Origin: Ruminococcus sp. UBA4350
GTDB taxonomy: Bacteria; Bacillota; Clostridia; Oscillospirales; Ruminococcaceae
Length of the DNA: 6,406 nucleotides
Direction: 5' to 3'
Assembly: GCA_002394125.1 (NCBI GenBank)
Contig: DGSY01000170.1
Span: 1 to 6,406 of the forward strand
In this document: positions 1-5,391 of the stretch, one piece after another
How positions within the stretch are numbered: position 1 is the first letter of the stretch
Layout of the letters: each line of letters begins with the position of its first letter
Notes under the pieces: model-generated
What the model was told of the DNA's origin: nothing
Database searches by the model: none
The model's input: only the letters and a program-made list of their open reading frames with translations
Position numbers and translations under genes: made by a program

Positions 1-1
1 C

Positions 2-373
2 GATGTGCCGCTGACCGTATTCCAGAGCATTCCGGTTGACGGCATCCTGATCGTCTCCACGCCGCAGGATCTCGTTTCTATGATCGTCGAGAAGGCTGTC
101 AGAATGGCGGAGACCATGAAAGTGCCGATCCTCGGTCTGGTCGAGAACATGAGCTATGCGGTATGTCCCGACTGCGGCAAGCATATCCCCGTTTTCGGTG
201 AGAGCAGGATCGACGAGATCGCGGCGGCGCATCAACTGCCGGTGCTCGGCAAGATCCCGATGAACCCGAAGCTCGCGGCGGCCTGCGATGCCGGTATGGT
301 CGAGCTGTTTGAGGGTGATTGGCTCGAACCGGCTGCCCGTGCGATCCTCGCGCTCGGAGGGTTTGCAGAGTGA
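2..373 (+). CDS. mrp: Mrp/NBP35 family iron-sulfur carrier ATPase, C-terminal part
   Basis: This is the C-terminal end (about 123 residues) of an Mrp/ApbC/NBP35 P-loop ATPase, which binds and delivers Fe-S clusters in the cytoplasm. The frame is already open at base 2 (Asp-Val-Pro-Leu-Thr), so the Walker A half lies off the left edge and the GTG at base 5 is not a real start. Visible family signatures are DVPLTVFQS-PVDG, the STPQDLVSMIV segment, the ENMSY motif, and a CPDC pair of cysteines (bases 164-175) followed by G-HIPVFG. The CxxC pair is known in this family to bridge a cluster at the dimer interface. The stop TGA (371-373) overlaps the GTG start of prmA, so the two are probably translationally coupled. 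Pairing an Fe-S carrier with a ribosomal protein methyltransferase has no obvious functional logic and may simply be operon packing. The family is clear; the physiological client proteins cannot be told. Confidence 0.93.
   Translation, partial: DVPLTVFQSIPVDGILIVSTPQDLVSMIVEKAVRMAETMKVPILGLVENMSYAVCPDCGKHIPVFGESRIDEIAAAHQLPVLGKIPMNPKLAAACDAGMVELFEGDWLEPAARAILALGGFAE
356..361 (+). promoter_or_regulatory. Ribosome binding site fixing the GTG start of prmA
   Basis: GGAGGG lies inside the end of mrp, 8 bases before GTG at 370. It supports that start over the in-frame ATG at 319, which would add 17 Arg/Cys-rich residues that do not resemble a PrmA N-terminus and would overlap mrp by 55 bases. Confidence 0.75.
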
Positions 374-1341
374 ACTGGTCAGAGGTAACGATTGAAACGG
401 CAAAGCCGATGCTCGATATTCTTTGCGCGATGCTGACGGACATCGGCTTCAAGGGCTTCTCGGTCTATGATCCGGATGACTTTGATGAGCTGATGGCCGG
501 CAGAGTCGGACACTGGGACTATCTGGAGGAAGGGCTGGCCGAGCAGCTGACGCAGGGCGCGCCGAGCGTGACGGTCTATATTCCGGAGAATGCGCAGGGC
601 GCAGAGCAGATGACGGCACTGCGTTCGCTGATTGCGCAGCTGAAAAGCAGTGAACAGGCCGCGGATTACGGCACGCTCAGCCTGAGCGTGAAGGGCATCC
701 GTGAGGAGGACTGGGCGAATAACTGGAAGCAGTATTTCAAGCCGCTGCCGATCGGTGAGCGGCTGTGGATCACGCCGACATGGGTCGATGATCCGATCCC
801 GGCGGGGCGGACACCGCTTTATATTGATCCGGGCTCCAGCTTCGGCTCCGGCCAGCACGACACCACGCGGCTCTGTCTCGGATTTCTGGAGAAATGCGTC
901 GAGCCGGGTGCGCGGGTTCTGGATATCGGCTGCGGCAGCGGCATTCTCTCGATCGGTGCGATGCTGCTCGGTGCGGCGAAGTCCACGGCGATTGACATTG
1001 AGCAGAATGCGGCGGAGGCATCGCTGGAAAATGCGGTGCGGAACGGCATTGCTCCGGCGAATTATGAAACGCTCTGCGGCAATATCCTGGAGGATGATGC
1101 GCTTGCCGAGCGGCTCGGCGCGGGCTATGATGTGGTCTGTGCGAATATCGTGGCGGATATCCTGATCGCGATGCGGCATCTGTTTGTGCGCTATCTGCGT
1201 GCAGGCGGTACGCTGCTTCTTTCCGGCATCATTGACGAGCGGCTGGACGATGTGCTTGGCGCGATGGATGAGGTCGGCCTGAAAACGGCAGAGATCGGGC
1301 AGAGTGCGGGCTGGGCAGCGGTCATGCTGACAAAGCCGTAA
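370..1341 (+). CDS. prmA: Ribosomal protein L11 methyltransferase
   Basis: PrmA trimethylates ribosomal protein L11 using S-adenosylmethionine, in the cytoplasm. From the GTG start the protein is 323 residues, slightly longer than the usual roughly 290-315. The N-terminal substrate-recognition domain starts with NWSEVTIET and a -GF-GFSVYDPDDF- stretch. The linker carries the family motif EEDWANNWKQYFKP (112-125). The catalytic domain has DPGSSFGSGQHDTT (153-166), the SAM-binding glycine motif LDIGCGSGILSI (184-195), an acidic residue at the end of strand 2 (Asp209) and the CANIVADIL motif (257-265) that corresponds to the NPPY-like position. It overlaps mrp by GTGA, implying translational coupling. 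In many Firmicutes prmA is followed by rsmE; here it is followed by a hairpin and a separately promoted gene. No frameshift or missing motif is seen. Confidence 0.96.
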   Translation: MNWSEVTIETAKPMLDILCAMLTDIGFKGFSVYDPDDFDELMAGRVGHWDYLEEGLAEQLTQGAPSVTVYIPENAQGAEQMTALRSLIAQLKSSEQAADYGTLSLSVKGIREEDWANNWKQYFKPLPIGERLWITPTWVDDPIPAGRTPLYIDPGSSFGSGQHDTTRLCLGFLEKCVEPGARVLDIGCGSGILSIGAMLLGAAKSTAIDIEQNAAEASLENAVRNGIAPANYETLCGNILEDDALAERLGAGYDVVCANIVADILIAMRHLFVRYLRAGGTLLLSGIIDERLDDVLGAMDEVGLKTAEIGQSAGWAAVMLTKP

Positions 1342-1364
1342 TGCTTGTAAGGGACACTGTGACG

Positions 1365-1400
1365 CGGTTTCCCGGCCGCAGATGAACGGTCGGGAAATCG
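1365..1400 (+). terminator. Hairpin downstream of prmA, possible terminator without T-tract
   Basis: A 14-bp stem (1365-1378 with 1387-1400, including two G-U pairs) closes an 8-base loop 23 bases after the prmA stop. The bases that follow (GCGTATTGTG) are not a T-run, so as an intrinsic terminator it is atypical. It may instead protect the 3' end of the mRNA or assist factor-dependent termination. The stem itself is plainly visible; its function is a guess. Confidence 0.4.
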
Positions 1401-1465
1401 GCGTATTGTGTGTAACAATTATGAGATCAGGCTGCGAATCGGTTGATTTTATTTTACTTTAGCCA

Positions 1466-1494
1466 TTGCACTTTTTATCAAAGTATGTTATAAT
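1466..1494 (+). promoter_or_regulatory. Vegetative sigma-factor promoter of the TPR gene and tRNA-Leu
   Basis: The -35 box is TTGCAC (1466-1471), followed by a 17-base spacer and a perfect TATAAT -10 box (1489-1494). A TG at 1486-1487 makes it an extended -10. Transcription would start near base 1501, giving a leader of about 29 bases before the ATG at 1530. It is the only good promoter before the tRNA at 2057, so it probably serves both genes. Confidence 0.85.
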
Positions 1495-1529
1495 ATTCAT
1501 GGAGCGGCGCACGAAAGGGGAGAGCAGGC

Positions 1530-2051
1530 ATGATCGAATTCAGAATGAACGGACAGCGTTATATCCGGACGGACAACGGCTGGACAGATATTTTCTATCA
1601 GCCGGTCACGATGGAGCTCGGCGAGCAGCTGGAGAAGCAGTATGCGGATTCGCTGGATCTGAGCACCTGCTCGGTCGCGGAGCTTGCGACGCGTGCGGAC
1701 GGCTTCCGAACGGCCGGCGCATATTATCTCGCTGCGCGGTATTACCGCACGGCGGTTCTGCGTGCGGATGCTGCACAATGCCGCGTGCTCTTTCCGGGCA
1801 TGGCGTATTGCTTCCGGAAGCTGCATCAGCCGGGCGATGTGCTGCGCGTGCTGAATTACATCCGGAAACGCTTCAATATGCAGACGCTCTCGCCGGTCTA
1901 TCTGACACCTGCGGCGGAGGCGTACTGCGATCTCGGACAGTATGATATGGCGGAGAAATGTGCGAGGCTGGCCGCTGCCGGTTCCTACGGTTCGCCGTCG
2001 CCGGAGCTGACGGAGGTGCAGGAGCGGATCAAGCGTGAACGGCATCCGTGA
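1530..2051 (+). CDS. TPR-like hypothetical protein, cytoplasmic
   Basis: I do not recognise a specific function. The product is 173 residues, with no signal peptide or membrane segment. The first 35 residues (FRMNGQRYIRTDNGWTD-F) look like a short strand-rich cap. The rest reads as three degenerate tetratricopeptide-like helix pairs: about 46-79 (ELATRADGFRTAGAYYLAARYY), 81-113 (RVLFPGMAYCFRKLHQPGD) and 122-157 (AAEAYCDLGQYDMAEKCARLA). They carry the usual pattern of small and aromatic residues, and the last contains a typical G-Y--AE TPR turn. The C-terminus is charged. Such folds usually bind peptides or proteins, so a scaffold or adaptor role is possible but unproven. AGGGGAG (1516-1522) lies 7 bases before the ATG and supports this start. 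The gene has its own strong promoter and ends 5 bases before a tRNA-Leu gene with no terminator between. Codon use resembles prmA. Confidence 0.82.
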   Translation: MIEFRMNGQRYIRTDNGWTDIFYQPVTMELGEQLEKQYADSLDLSTCSVAELATRADGFRTAGAYYLAARYYRTAVLRADAAQCRVLFPGMAYCFRKLHQPGDVLRVLNYIRKRFNMQTLSPVYLTPAAEAYCDLGQYDMAEKCARLAAAGSYGSPSPELTEVQERIKRERHP

Positions 2052-2056
2052 AATAA

Positions 2057-2138
2057 GCGCCTGTGGTGAAACTGGCAGACACGTTGGATTTAGGTTCCAA
2101 TGTCAATAGACGTGCAGGTTCAAGTCCTGTCAGGCGCA
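2057..2138 (+). tRNA. tRNA-Leu, anticodon UAG (reads CUN)
   Basis: The 82-base sequence folds into a complete class II tRNA. It has a perfect 7-bp acceptor stem (2057-2063 with 2131-2137) and a D arm GTG/CAC (2066-2068 with 2080-2082). The 5-bp anticodon stem (2084-2088 with 2096-2100) has loop TTTAGGT and anticodon TAG at 2091-2093. A long variable arm with a GTC/GAC stem (2102-2104 with 2109-2111) and a T arm with loop TTCAAGT complete it. The discriminator base is A2138, as expected for leucine. CCA is not encoded and must be added by the nucleotidyltransferase. It starts 5 bases after the TPR gene stop and I see no promoter in between, so it is probably cut from a joint transcript by RNase P at its 5' end. 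Confidence 0.98.
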
Positions 2139-2147
2139 TATCATCAG

Positions 2148-2192
2148 AAACCGCGTATCTATGCGAATTTGTGCATAGATACGCGGTTTTTT
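2148..2192 (+). terminator. Strong intrinsic terminator after tRNA-Leu
   Basis: A perfect 17-bp stem (2148-2164 with 2173-2189) surrounds an 8-base loop and runs into a T-tract (2187-2192). It begins 9 bases after the tRNA end and closes the TPR-tRNA transcription unit. Confidence 0.95.
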
Positions 2193-2243
2193 GCTGGAAA
2201 GCAATCTGCGGTTGGGCTTTGTTTACGGCTATGCTGCCGGCAT

Positions 2244-2272
2244 AGGACAAATCCTCTGATTTGTGATATAAT
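2244..2272 (+). promoter_or_regulatory. Upstream promoter (P1) of the LRR-dockerin-cohesin gene
   Basis: A perfect TATAAT (2267-2272) is preceded by TG at 2264-2265 (extended -10) and, 17 bases upstream, by AGGACA (2244-2249), which matches the -35 consensus at four of six positions. Transcription would begin near 2279, giving a leader of about 120 bases that contains the dyad at 2293-2309 and the second promoter. Confidence 0.6.
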
Positions 2273-2292
2273 AAGGATACAGGCAGCTGAAT

Positions 2293-2309
2293 TTGTGCAG
2301 TATGCACAA
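2293..2309. promoter_or_regulatory. 17-base dyad between the two promoters, candidate operator
   Basis: TTGTGCA and TGCACAA are exact inverted repeats around a 3-base centre (GTA). The site lies about 15-30 bases downstream of the inferred P1 start and about 30 bases upstream of the P2 -35 box, where a dimeric regulator could block P1 or influence P2. It could equally form a short hairpin in the P1 transcript. No regulator gene is visible in the window. Confidence 0.4.
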
Positions 2310-2340
2310 CATATCAGGTGCGGTTCTTTCATCCGGAATA

Positions 2341-2369
2341 TTGACTTTCGGCTGCTGATTTGGTATAAT
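2341..2369 (+). promoter_or_regulatory. Proximal promoter (P2) of the LRR-dockerin-cohesin gene
   Basis: TTGACT (2341-2346), a 17-base spacer and TATAAT (2364-2369), with TG at 2361-2362, make a near-consensus extended promoter. Transcription would start near 2376. The leader of about 26 bases contains GGAGG (2390-2394), 7 bases before the ATG at 2402. Confidence 0.85.
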
Positions 2370-2401
2370 CATATTATCAAATTCAGATTGGAGGACATAC
2401 C

Positions 2402-3766
2402 ATGAAAACAAAGCTGATTGCAGGATGTATGGCGGCCGTGATCGCTGCGGGCTGCCTGACCTATGCGGCATATGACAGCGGCGATGTGCGGGCGGTCTAT
2501 GCGGCGTCCGTGGATGACCTGACGATCACCGTCTATTCGGATTCCGCGACCGTTGCAAAATGCAGTAAGGATGCAGAAGGTGAAATCGAGATTCCGGCTG
2601 AATACGGCGGTGTGCCGGTGACTGTGATTTCAAAAGGAGCTTTTTCCGGCTGTACGAAGATAACAAGCGTAAGTTTGCCGAGCACTATAACCTCCATTCC
2701 TGATTCGTGTTTTAACGGATGCAGCAGTTTGTCTTCCATAAATATTCCTGTAGGTGTTAAGAGAATCGGAATGTATGCATTTTATAATTGCGATTCGCTT
2801 GAATTGGTGATACCGTATACTGTAGAAGAGACGGTACTATCCAGCTTCTCAGTGGAATCATTAACGATTTATGATTCATCAGTGGTATTATATGGCATTT
2901 CAGCAAATACAATTTACGGCTACTCCGGCTCCACTGCTGAAACCTATGCAAAGCAAAACGGCATTGCATTCATAGCGCTGGAGGGCGAGCCTCCGGTGCT
3001 GACCACAGCAATGCCTGTAGTCCAGGGCAGTACAACAAGGAATACATCGACGCAGCCTGCTGTCACGACATGGCCAATGGCCGACGGAAGTACTGCAAGG
3101 AATACTACCATACGATTCGCGACTACTACTGCAAGAGCTACAACAATGGCAAAAAATATGCCAAAGAGCATGGTGAAATACGATGTGAACGGAAACGGCG
3201 CTGTCAATATTGCGGATGCGGTGCTGCTTGCGCGGCTGGTCTCCGAGGACAGCAGCGCGCCCTATCCGAAATACGGCAATCCGGATGTCAACAGCGACGG
3301 CGTTCTGACCGTTGAGGATATCAGAATCGTGCTGAATGCGCTCCGGCCGTTCAGCGTGCAGATCGGAAAGGTCGCCGCAAAGCCCGGCGCGAAGGTCACG
3401 GTTCCCGTGCAGATCTACGGCGACAAGGGCACGGCGGGCGGTCAGGTCTATATCAGCTATGACAGCAGGCTGACGCCGGTTTCCGTCACCGCCGGCGATG
3501 CGTATGCGGCGAGCATCCACGCAGAGTCTGCGTATTATCCGATCTATATCGGCTGGAGCACGAATGACGGCATGGAGCAGACCGCAAAGGACGGCGCTGT
3601 ACTGGCGTATCTGGAATTCACAGTCGATGCCAATATCCGGCAGACGGAATATCTTGCGGTCAGCGTCATGAACACGGCCGGACAGAACAGCACGAGATTC
3701 TCCGATTCCGACGGCTATGTCTTTTCGGCAAACTGCGGCAGCGGATTTGTCACTGTTACACCGTAA
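2402..3766 (+). CDS. Secreted BspA-like LRR protein with dockerin and C-terminal cohesin-like domain
   Basis: The 454-residue protein begins with a signal peptide (K2, K4, hydrophobic 5-23). Cleavage is likely near VYA-A (34/35); a lipoprotein Cys18 (IAAGC) is a weaker alternative. Residues about 38-192 form BspA-type (LRR_5) repeats: AFSGC, CFNGC and AFYNC recur every 23 residues (80, 103, 126), and the region closes with the typical cap TIYGYSGSTAETYAKQNGI. A Thr-rich linker follows (about 200-255). Residues 258-314 are a type I dockerin with two calcium loops, D261-N263-N265-N269-D272 and D295-N297-D299-T303-D306. Residues about 318-454 resemble a cohesin: a VQIGKVAAKPGAKVTVPV opening strand, an ISYDSRLTPVSVTAGD segment, and DGAVLAYLEFTV near the end. 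No sortase motif or C-terminal anchor is present. By family knowledge dockerins and cohesins bind each other in cellulosome assembly, so this may be an adaptor displaying an LRR binding module. Ligands, and whether the two domains bind each other, are unknown. Confidence 0.9.
   Translation: MKTKLIAGCMAAVIAAGCLTYAAYDSGDVRAVYAASVDDLTITVYSDSATVAKCSKDAEGEIEIPAEYGGVPVTVISKGAFSGCTKITSVSLPSTITSIPDSCFNGCSSLSSINIPVGVKRIGMYAFYNCDSLELVIPYTVEETVLSSFSVESLTIYDSSVVLYGISANTIYGYSGSTAETYAKQNGIAFIALEGEPPVLTTAMPVVQGSTTRNTSTQPAVTTWPMADGSTARNTTIRFATTTARATTMAKNMPKSMVKYDVNGNGAVNIADAVLLARLVSEDSSAPYPKYGNPDVNSDGVLTVEDIRIVLNALRPFSVQIGKVAAKPGAKVTVPVQIYGDKGTAGGQVYISYDSRLTPVSVTAGDAYAASIHAESAYYPIYIGWSTNDGMEQTAKDGAVLAYLEFTVDANIRQTEYLAVSVMNTAGQNSTRFSDSDGYVFSANCGSGFVTVTP
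3014..3133 (+). repeat. Duplicated 20-residue unit in the Thr-rich linker
   Basis: Residues 205-224 and 225-244 of the LRR protein are two diverged copies sharing the pattern P---GST-RNT----A-TT. The 60-base period is visible in the DNA as GG-AGTAC--CAAGGAATAC in both copies. Thr/Ser/Pro-rich linkers in extracellular enzymes are often O-glycosylated and expand by unit duplication. Confidence 0.65.
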
Positions 3767-3810
3767 AAAACACCCCCGCAGAGGATGATTCTGCGGGGGT
3801 GTCAGCTTTT
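3765..3810. terminator. Bidirectional intrinsic terminator between convergent genes
   Basis: A 13-bp GC-rich stem (3770-3782 with 3790-3802) with a 7-base loop sits between the stop of the LRR gene (3766) and the stop of coaX (3826). The A-run at 3765-3770 gives a clean T-tract for minus-strand transcripts. On the plus strand the tail (CAGCTTTTGTTCT) is weaker but still T-rich. It therefore probably terminates both operons. Confidence 0.9.
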
Positions 3811-3825
3811 GTTCTATTGTGAAAT

Positions 3826-4626
3826 TCACGCTTCGGAGCCGGATGCTTTCTTTGAATTTTCCGCTGTATTGCGCTGATAGATCAGCATCAGTCCCTGGAG
3901 CAGCAGATGCTCGTCATGAATGATTTTCCGCCGGCAGAACGGGATGATGCGCGGTGCATTGCCGCCGGTCGCAACGACCGTACACGGCTGCCCCAGTTCC
4001 TCCTCAATGCGGGCGGTCACGCCGTCGATTGCGCAGGCGGTGCTGTATATGATCCCGCTTTTCAGGCAGTCAACGGTATTCGCCGCAATGAGCTTTTTCG
4101 GCGGCTCCAGTGAGATCTCCGGCAGCTGTGCGGCGCGTCCCGTGAGGGAATCCAGCGACACGCGCACGCCGGGAATGATGAGCCCGCCGATGAATGTTTT
4201 GTCTGCATCGACAACGGAGATCGTTGTCGCGGTGCCCATATCGACAGTGATGACCGGACAGGGATAATAATATGAAGCAGCAGCGGCATCTGCGACACGG
4301 TCACTGCCAAGCGCCGCGGGATTGTCCACATGGATCTTCAGGCCGGTCTTAACGCCTGCACCGAGGATCAGCGGCTCCTTTCCGGTCGTCCGGAGGATCG
4401 AGCTGCGGACGGTCTGCGTGACGGGCGGTACGACGGAAGAAATAATGCATCCGTCGAAATCCCGGAAGTCCATGCCGTTCAGCTCAAGGACGGTGCGGAT
4501 CAGGACGATGTATTCCAGATCGGTCGAGAGCCGTTCCGTTGACATCCGCTCCATGAAGATGATCCTGTCATCCTCAAAGCTGCTGACAACGATATTTGTA
4601 TTGCCGATATCGACAGCAAGAACCAT
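3826..4626 (-). CDS. coaX: Type III pantothenate kinase
   Basis: CoaX phosphorylates pantothenate with ATP to 4'-phosphopantothenate, the first step of CoA synthesis, in the cytoplasm. The 266-residue protein shows the ASKHA-fold signatures of the type III family. These are DIGNTN at 6-11 (phosphate 1), the NPAALGSDR segment at 102-110 with the presumed catalytic Asp109, DMGTATT at 129-135 (phosphate 2), and GGLIIPGV at 147-154. The length is normal, apart from a polar tail from about residue 253 that is probably disordered. By family knowledge these enzymes work as dimers, need a monovalent cation and are not feedback-inhibited by CoA. The ATG lies only 3 bases after the panT stop, and its GGAG (4635-4638) lies inside the end of panT, so translation is coupled. 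The shared terminator at 3765-3810 follows. No key motif is missing. Confidence 0.95.
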   Translation of the reverse strand: MVLAVDIGNTNIVVSSFEDDRIIFMERMSTERLSTDLEYIVLIRTVLELNGMDFRDFDGCIISSVVPPVTQTVRSSILRTTGKEPLILGAGVKTGLKIHVDNPAALGSDRVADAAAASYYYPCPVITVDMGTATTISVVDADKTFIGGLIIPGVRVSLDSLTGRAAQLPEISLEPPKKLIAANTVDCLKSGIIYSTACAIDGVTARIEEELGQPCTVVATGGNAPRIIPFCRRKIIHDEHLLLQGLMLIYQRNTAENSKKASGSEA

Positions 4627-4629
4627 AAT

Positions 4630-5271
4630 TTACGCTCCGTTGGATTTTTTCAGCGGGAGAATATGCGATGCATAGAGCGCGGTGCCGACGCCGCCGCTGA
4701 CGATCGTGGAGACGATCATCTCAACAACAGCATTGAAGCCGACAAATGCGCAGATAAATAGGAATGTGCCGCTGAGCGTCTGTTCCTGACCGAATTTCTC
4801 ATAGAGCCCCTGCACATATTCGGTTTTGCCGAAGAGCAGGACGAGCGAGGTCATGAAGAAGGCCGTGTTGAGAAATGCGGAGCAGAAGCCCGTGATGAAG
4901 CTCGACACTTTTCCGCCGATCTTATTTGTGAGCGCCTGATGCAGCAGGCCGATCAGCAGGCCGTCCAGCGCACGCGGAACAAACCGCTGTACGAATGCGA
5001 GGAACGGGTTGATGTCGAACAGGATCGCGCCCATGCCGCTCGGTACACCGATGCCGATGCACTGCAAAAAGCTCAGCAGGCCGAATACGGATCCCATGGC
5101 GAGGCCGCCTACAGGTCCGAGTGCGATCGCCGCAATCGCGACAGGGATGATGTTGAGCGTGATCGAGAGCGGCCCGATCGGAATGGTGCCGATCGGCGTG
5201 AATGAGAACAGCAGCAGGACTGCGGTCATCAGACCGAGGATCACGATCGCTTTGGTTTTGGTGTTTTTCAT
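4630..5271 (-). CDS. panT: ECF transporter S component, probable pantothenate-binding PanT
   Basis: This 213-residue integral membrane protein has a lysine-rich start (MKNTKTK) and about six hydrophobic segments (roughly 8-25, 35-52, 55-72, 89-114, 122-147 and 168-200), the normal size and topology of an ECF S component. The first helix (AIVILGLMTAVLLLF) has the small-residue spacing used to dock on the T component. The ITLNIIPVAIAAIALGP and GGLAMGSVFGLLSF segments are typical of this Pfam group (ECF_trnsprt). Assignment to pantothenate rests mainly on its tight operon with coaX and is an inference; a related vitamin is possible. It would need the shared EcfA/EcfA'/EcfT energizing module, which is not in this window. 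AAGGAGG (5282-5288) about 10 bases before the ATG supports the start, and a promoter lies at 5331-5359. Confidence 0.85.
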   Translation of the reverse strand: MKNTKTKAIVILGLMTAVLLLFSFTPIGTIPIGPLSITLNIIPVAIAAIALGPVGGLAMGSVFGLLSFLQCIGIGVPSGMGAILFDINPFLAFVQRFVPRALDGLLIGLLHQALTNKIGGKVSSFITGFCSAFLNTAFFMTSLVLLFGKTEYVQGLYEKFGQEQTLSGTFLFICAFVGFNAVVEMIVSTIVSGGVGTALYASHILPLKKSNGA

Positions 5272-5299
5272 TTTTAAGATTCCTCCTTGTTGTTATCAT

Positions 5300-5313
5300 T
5301 CCCCTTACGGGGA
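5300..5313 (-). other. Small GTAA-loop hairpin in the panT leader
   Basis: On the minus strand the leader contains TCCCC-GTAA-GGGGA, a 5-bp stem with a GNRA-type tetraloop, 11 bases upstream of the panT ribosome binding site. It is too small and too far upstream to mask the site by itself. It could stabilise the mRNA or be chance. Confidence 0.3.
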
Positions 5314-5330
5314 TACAATACAGCAACATC

Positions 5331-5359
5331 ATTATAGCGCAAAAAAAAGCAAATGTAAA
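5331..5359 (-). promoter_or_regulatory. Promoter of the panT-coaX operon
   Basis: Read on the minus strand, TTTACA (5359-5354), a 17-base spacer and a perfect TATAAT (5336-5331) form a near-consensus promoter. Transcription would start near 5324, giving a leader of about 53 bases before the panT ATG at 5271. Confidence 0.85.
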
Positions 5360-5364
5360 CAGTT

Positions 5365-5391
5365 TCCGGCAGATTCGTCAAAACTGCCGGA
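5365..5391. promoter_or_regulatory. 8-bp inverted repeat just upstream of the panT promoter
   Basis: TCCGGCAG (5365-5372) and CTGCCGGA (5384-5391) are exact inverted repeats separated by 11 AT-rich bases. The element starts 6 bases beyond the -35 box of panT-coaX. It could be an activator site (its centre-to-centre distance of 19 bases is near two helical turns) or a weak hairpin. It has no T-tract on either strand. Confidence 0.35.

Noticed and set aside
379..1179. 266-codon open frame antisense to prmA
   Set aside because: The plus strand carries every PrmA motif. The antisense product is an Arg/Ile-rich sequence with no recognisable domain, as expected for a shadow in a GC-rich gene.
1466..1945. 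159-codon plus-strand frame overlapping the TPR gene
   Set aside because: It starts within the -35 box of the promoter, has no ribosome binding site, and translates to a Cys/Gly/Arg-rich shadow of the TPR gene.
2057..2192. tRNA-associated integration site (att) for a mobile element
   Set aside because: The tRNA is followed at once by its own terminator and an ordinary promoter. No integrase or repeated copy of the tRNA 3' end is found in the window.
2063..2245. 60-codon frame beginning MVKLADTLDLGS
   Set aside because: This is the well-known spurious translation of a tRNA-Leu gene; it continues through the terminator hairpin.
2900..3829. 309-codon antisense frame across the dockerin and cohesin region
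   Set aside because: It runs through the bidirectional terminator and opposite clear dockerin calcium loops. Its Arg/Cys/His-rich product has no family features.
5272..5324. Riboswitch or T-box in the panT leader
   Set aside because: The leader is only about 53 bases, with one 5-bp hairpin and no antiterminator or known aptamer core.
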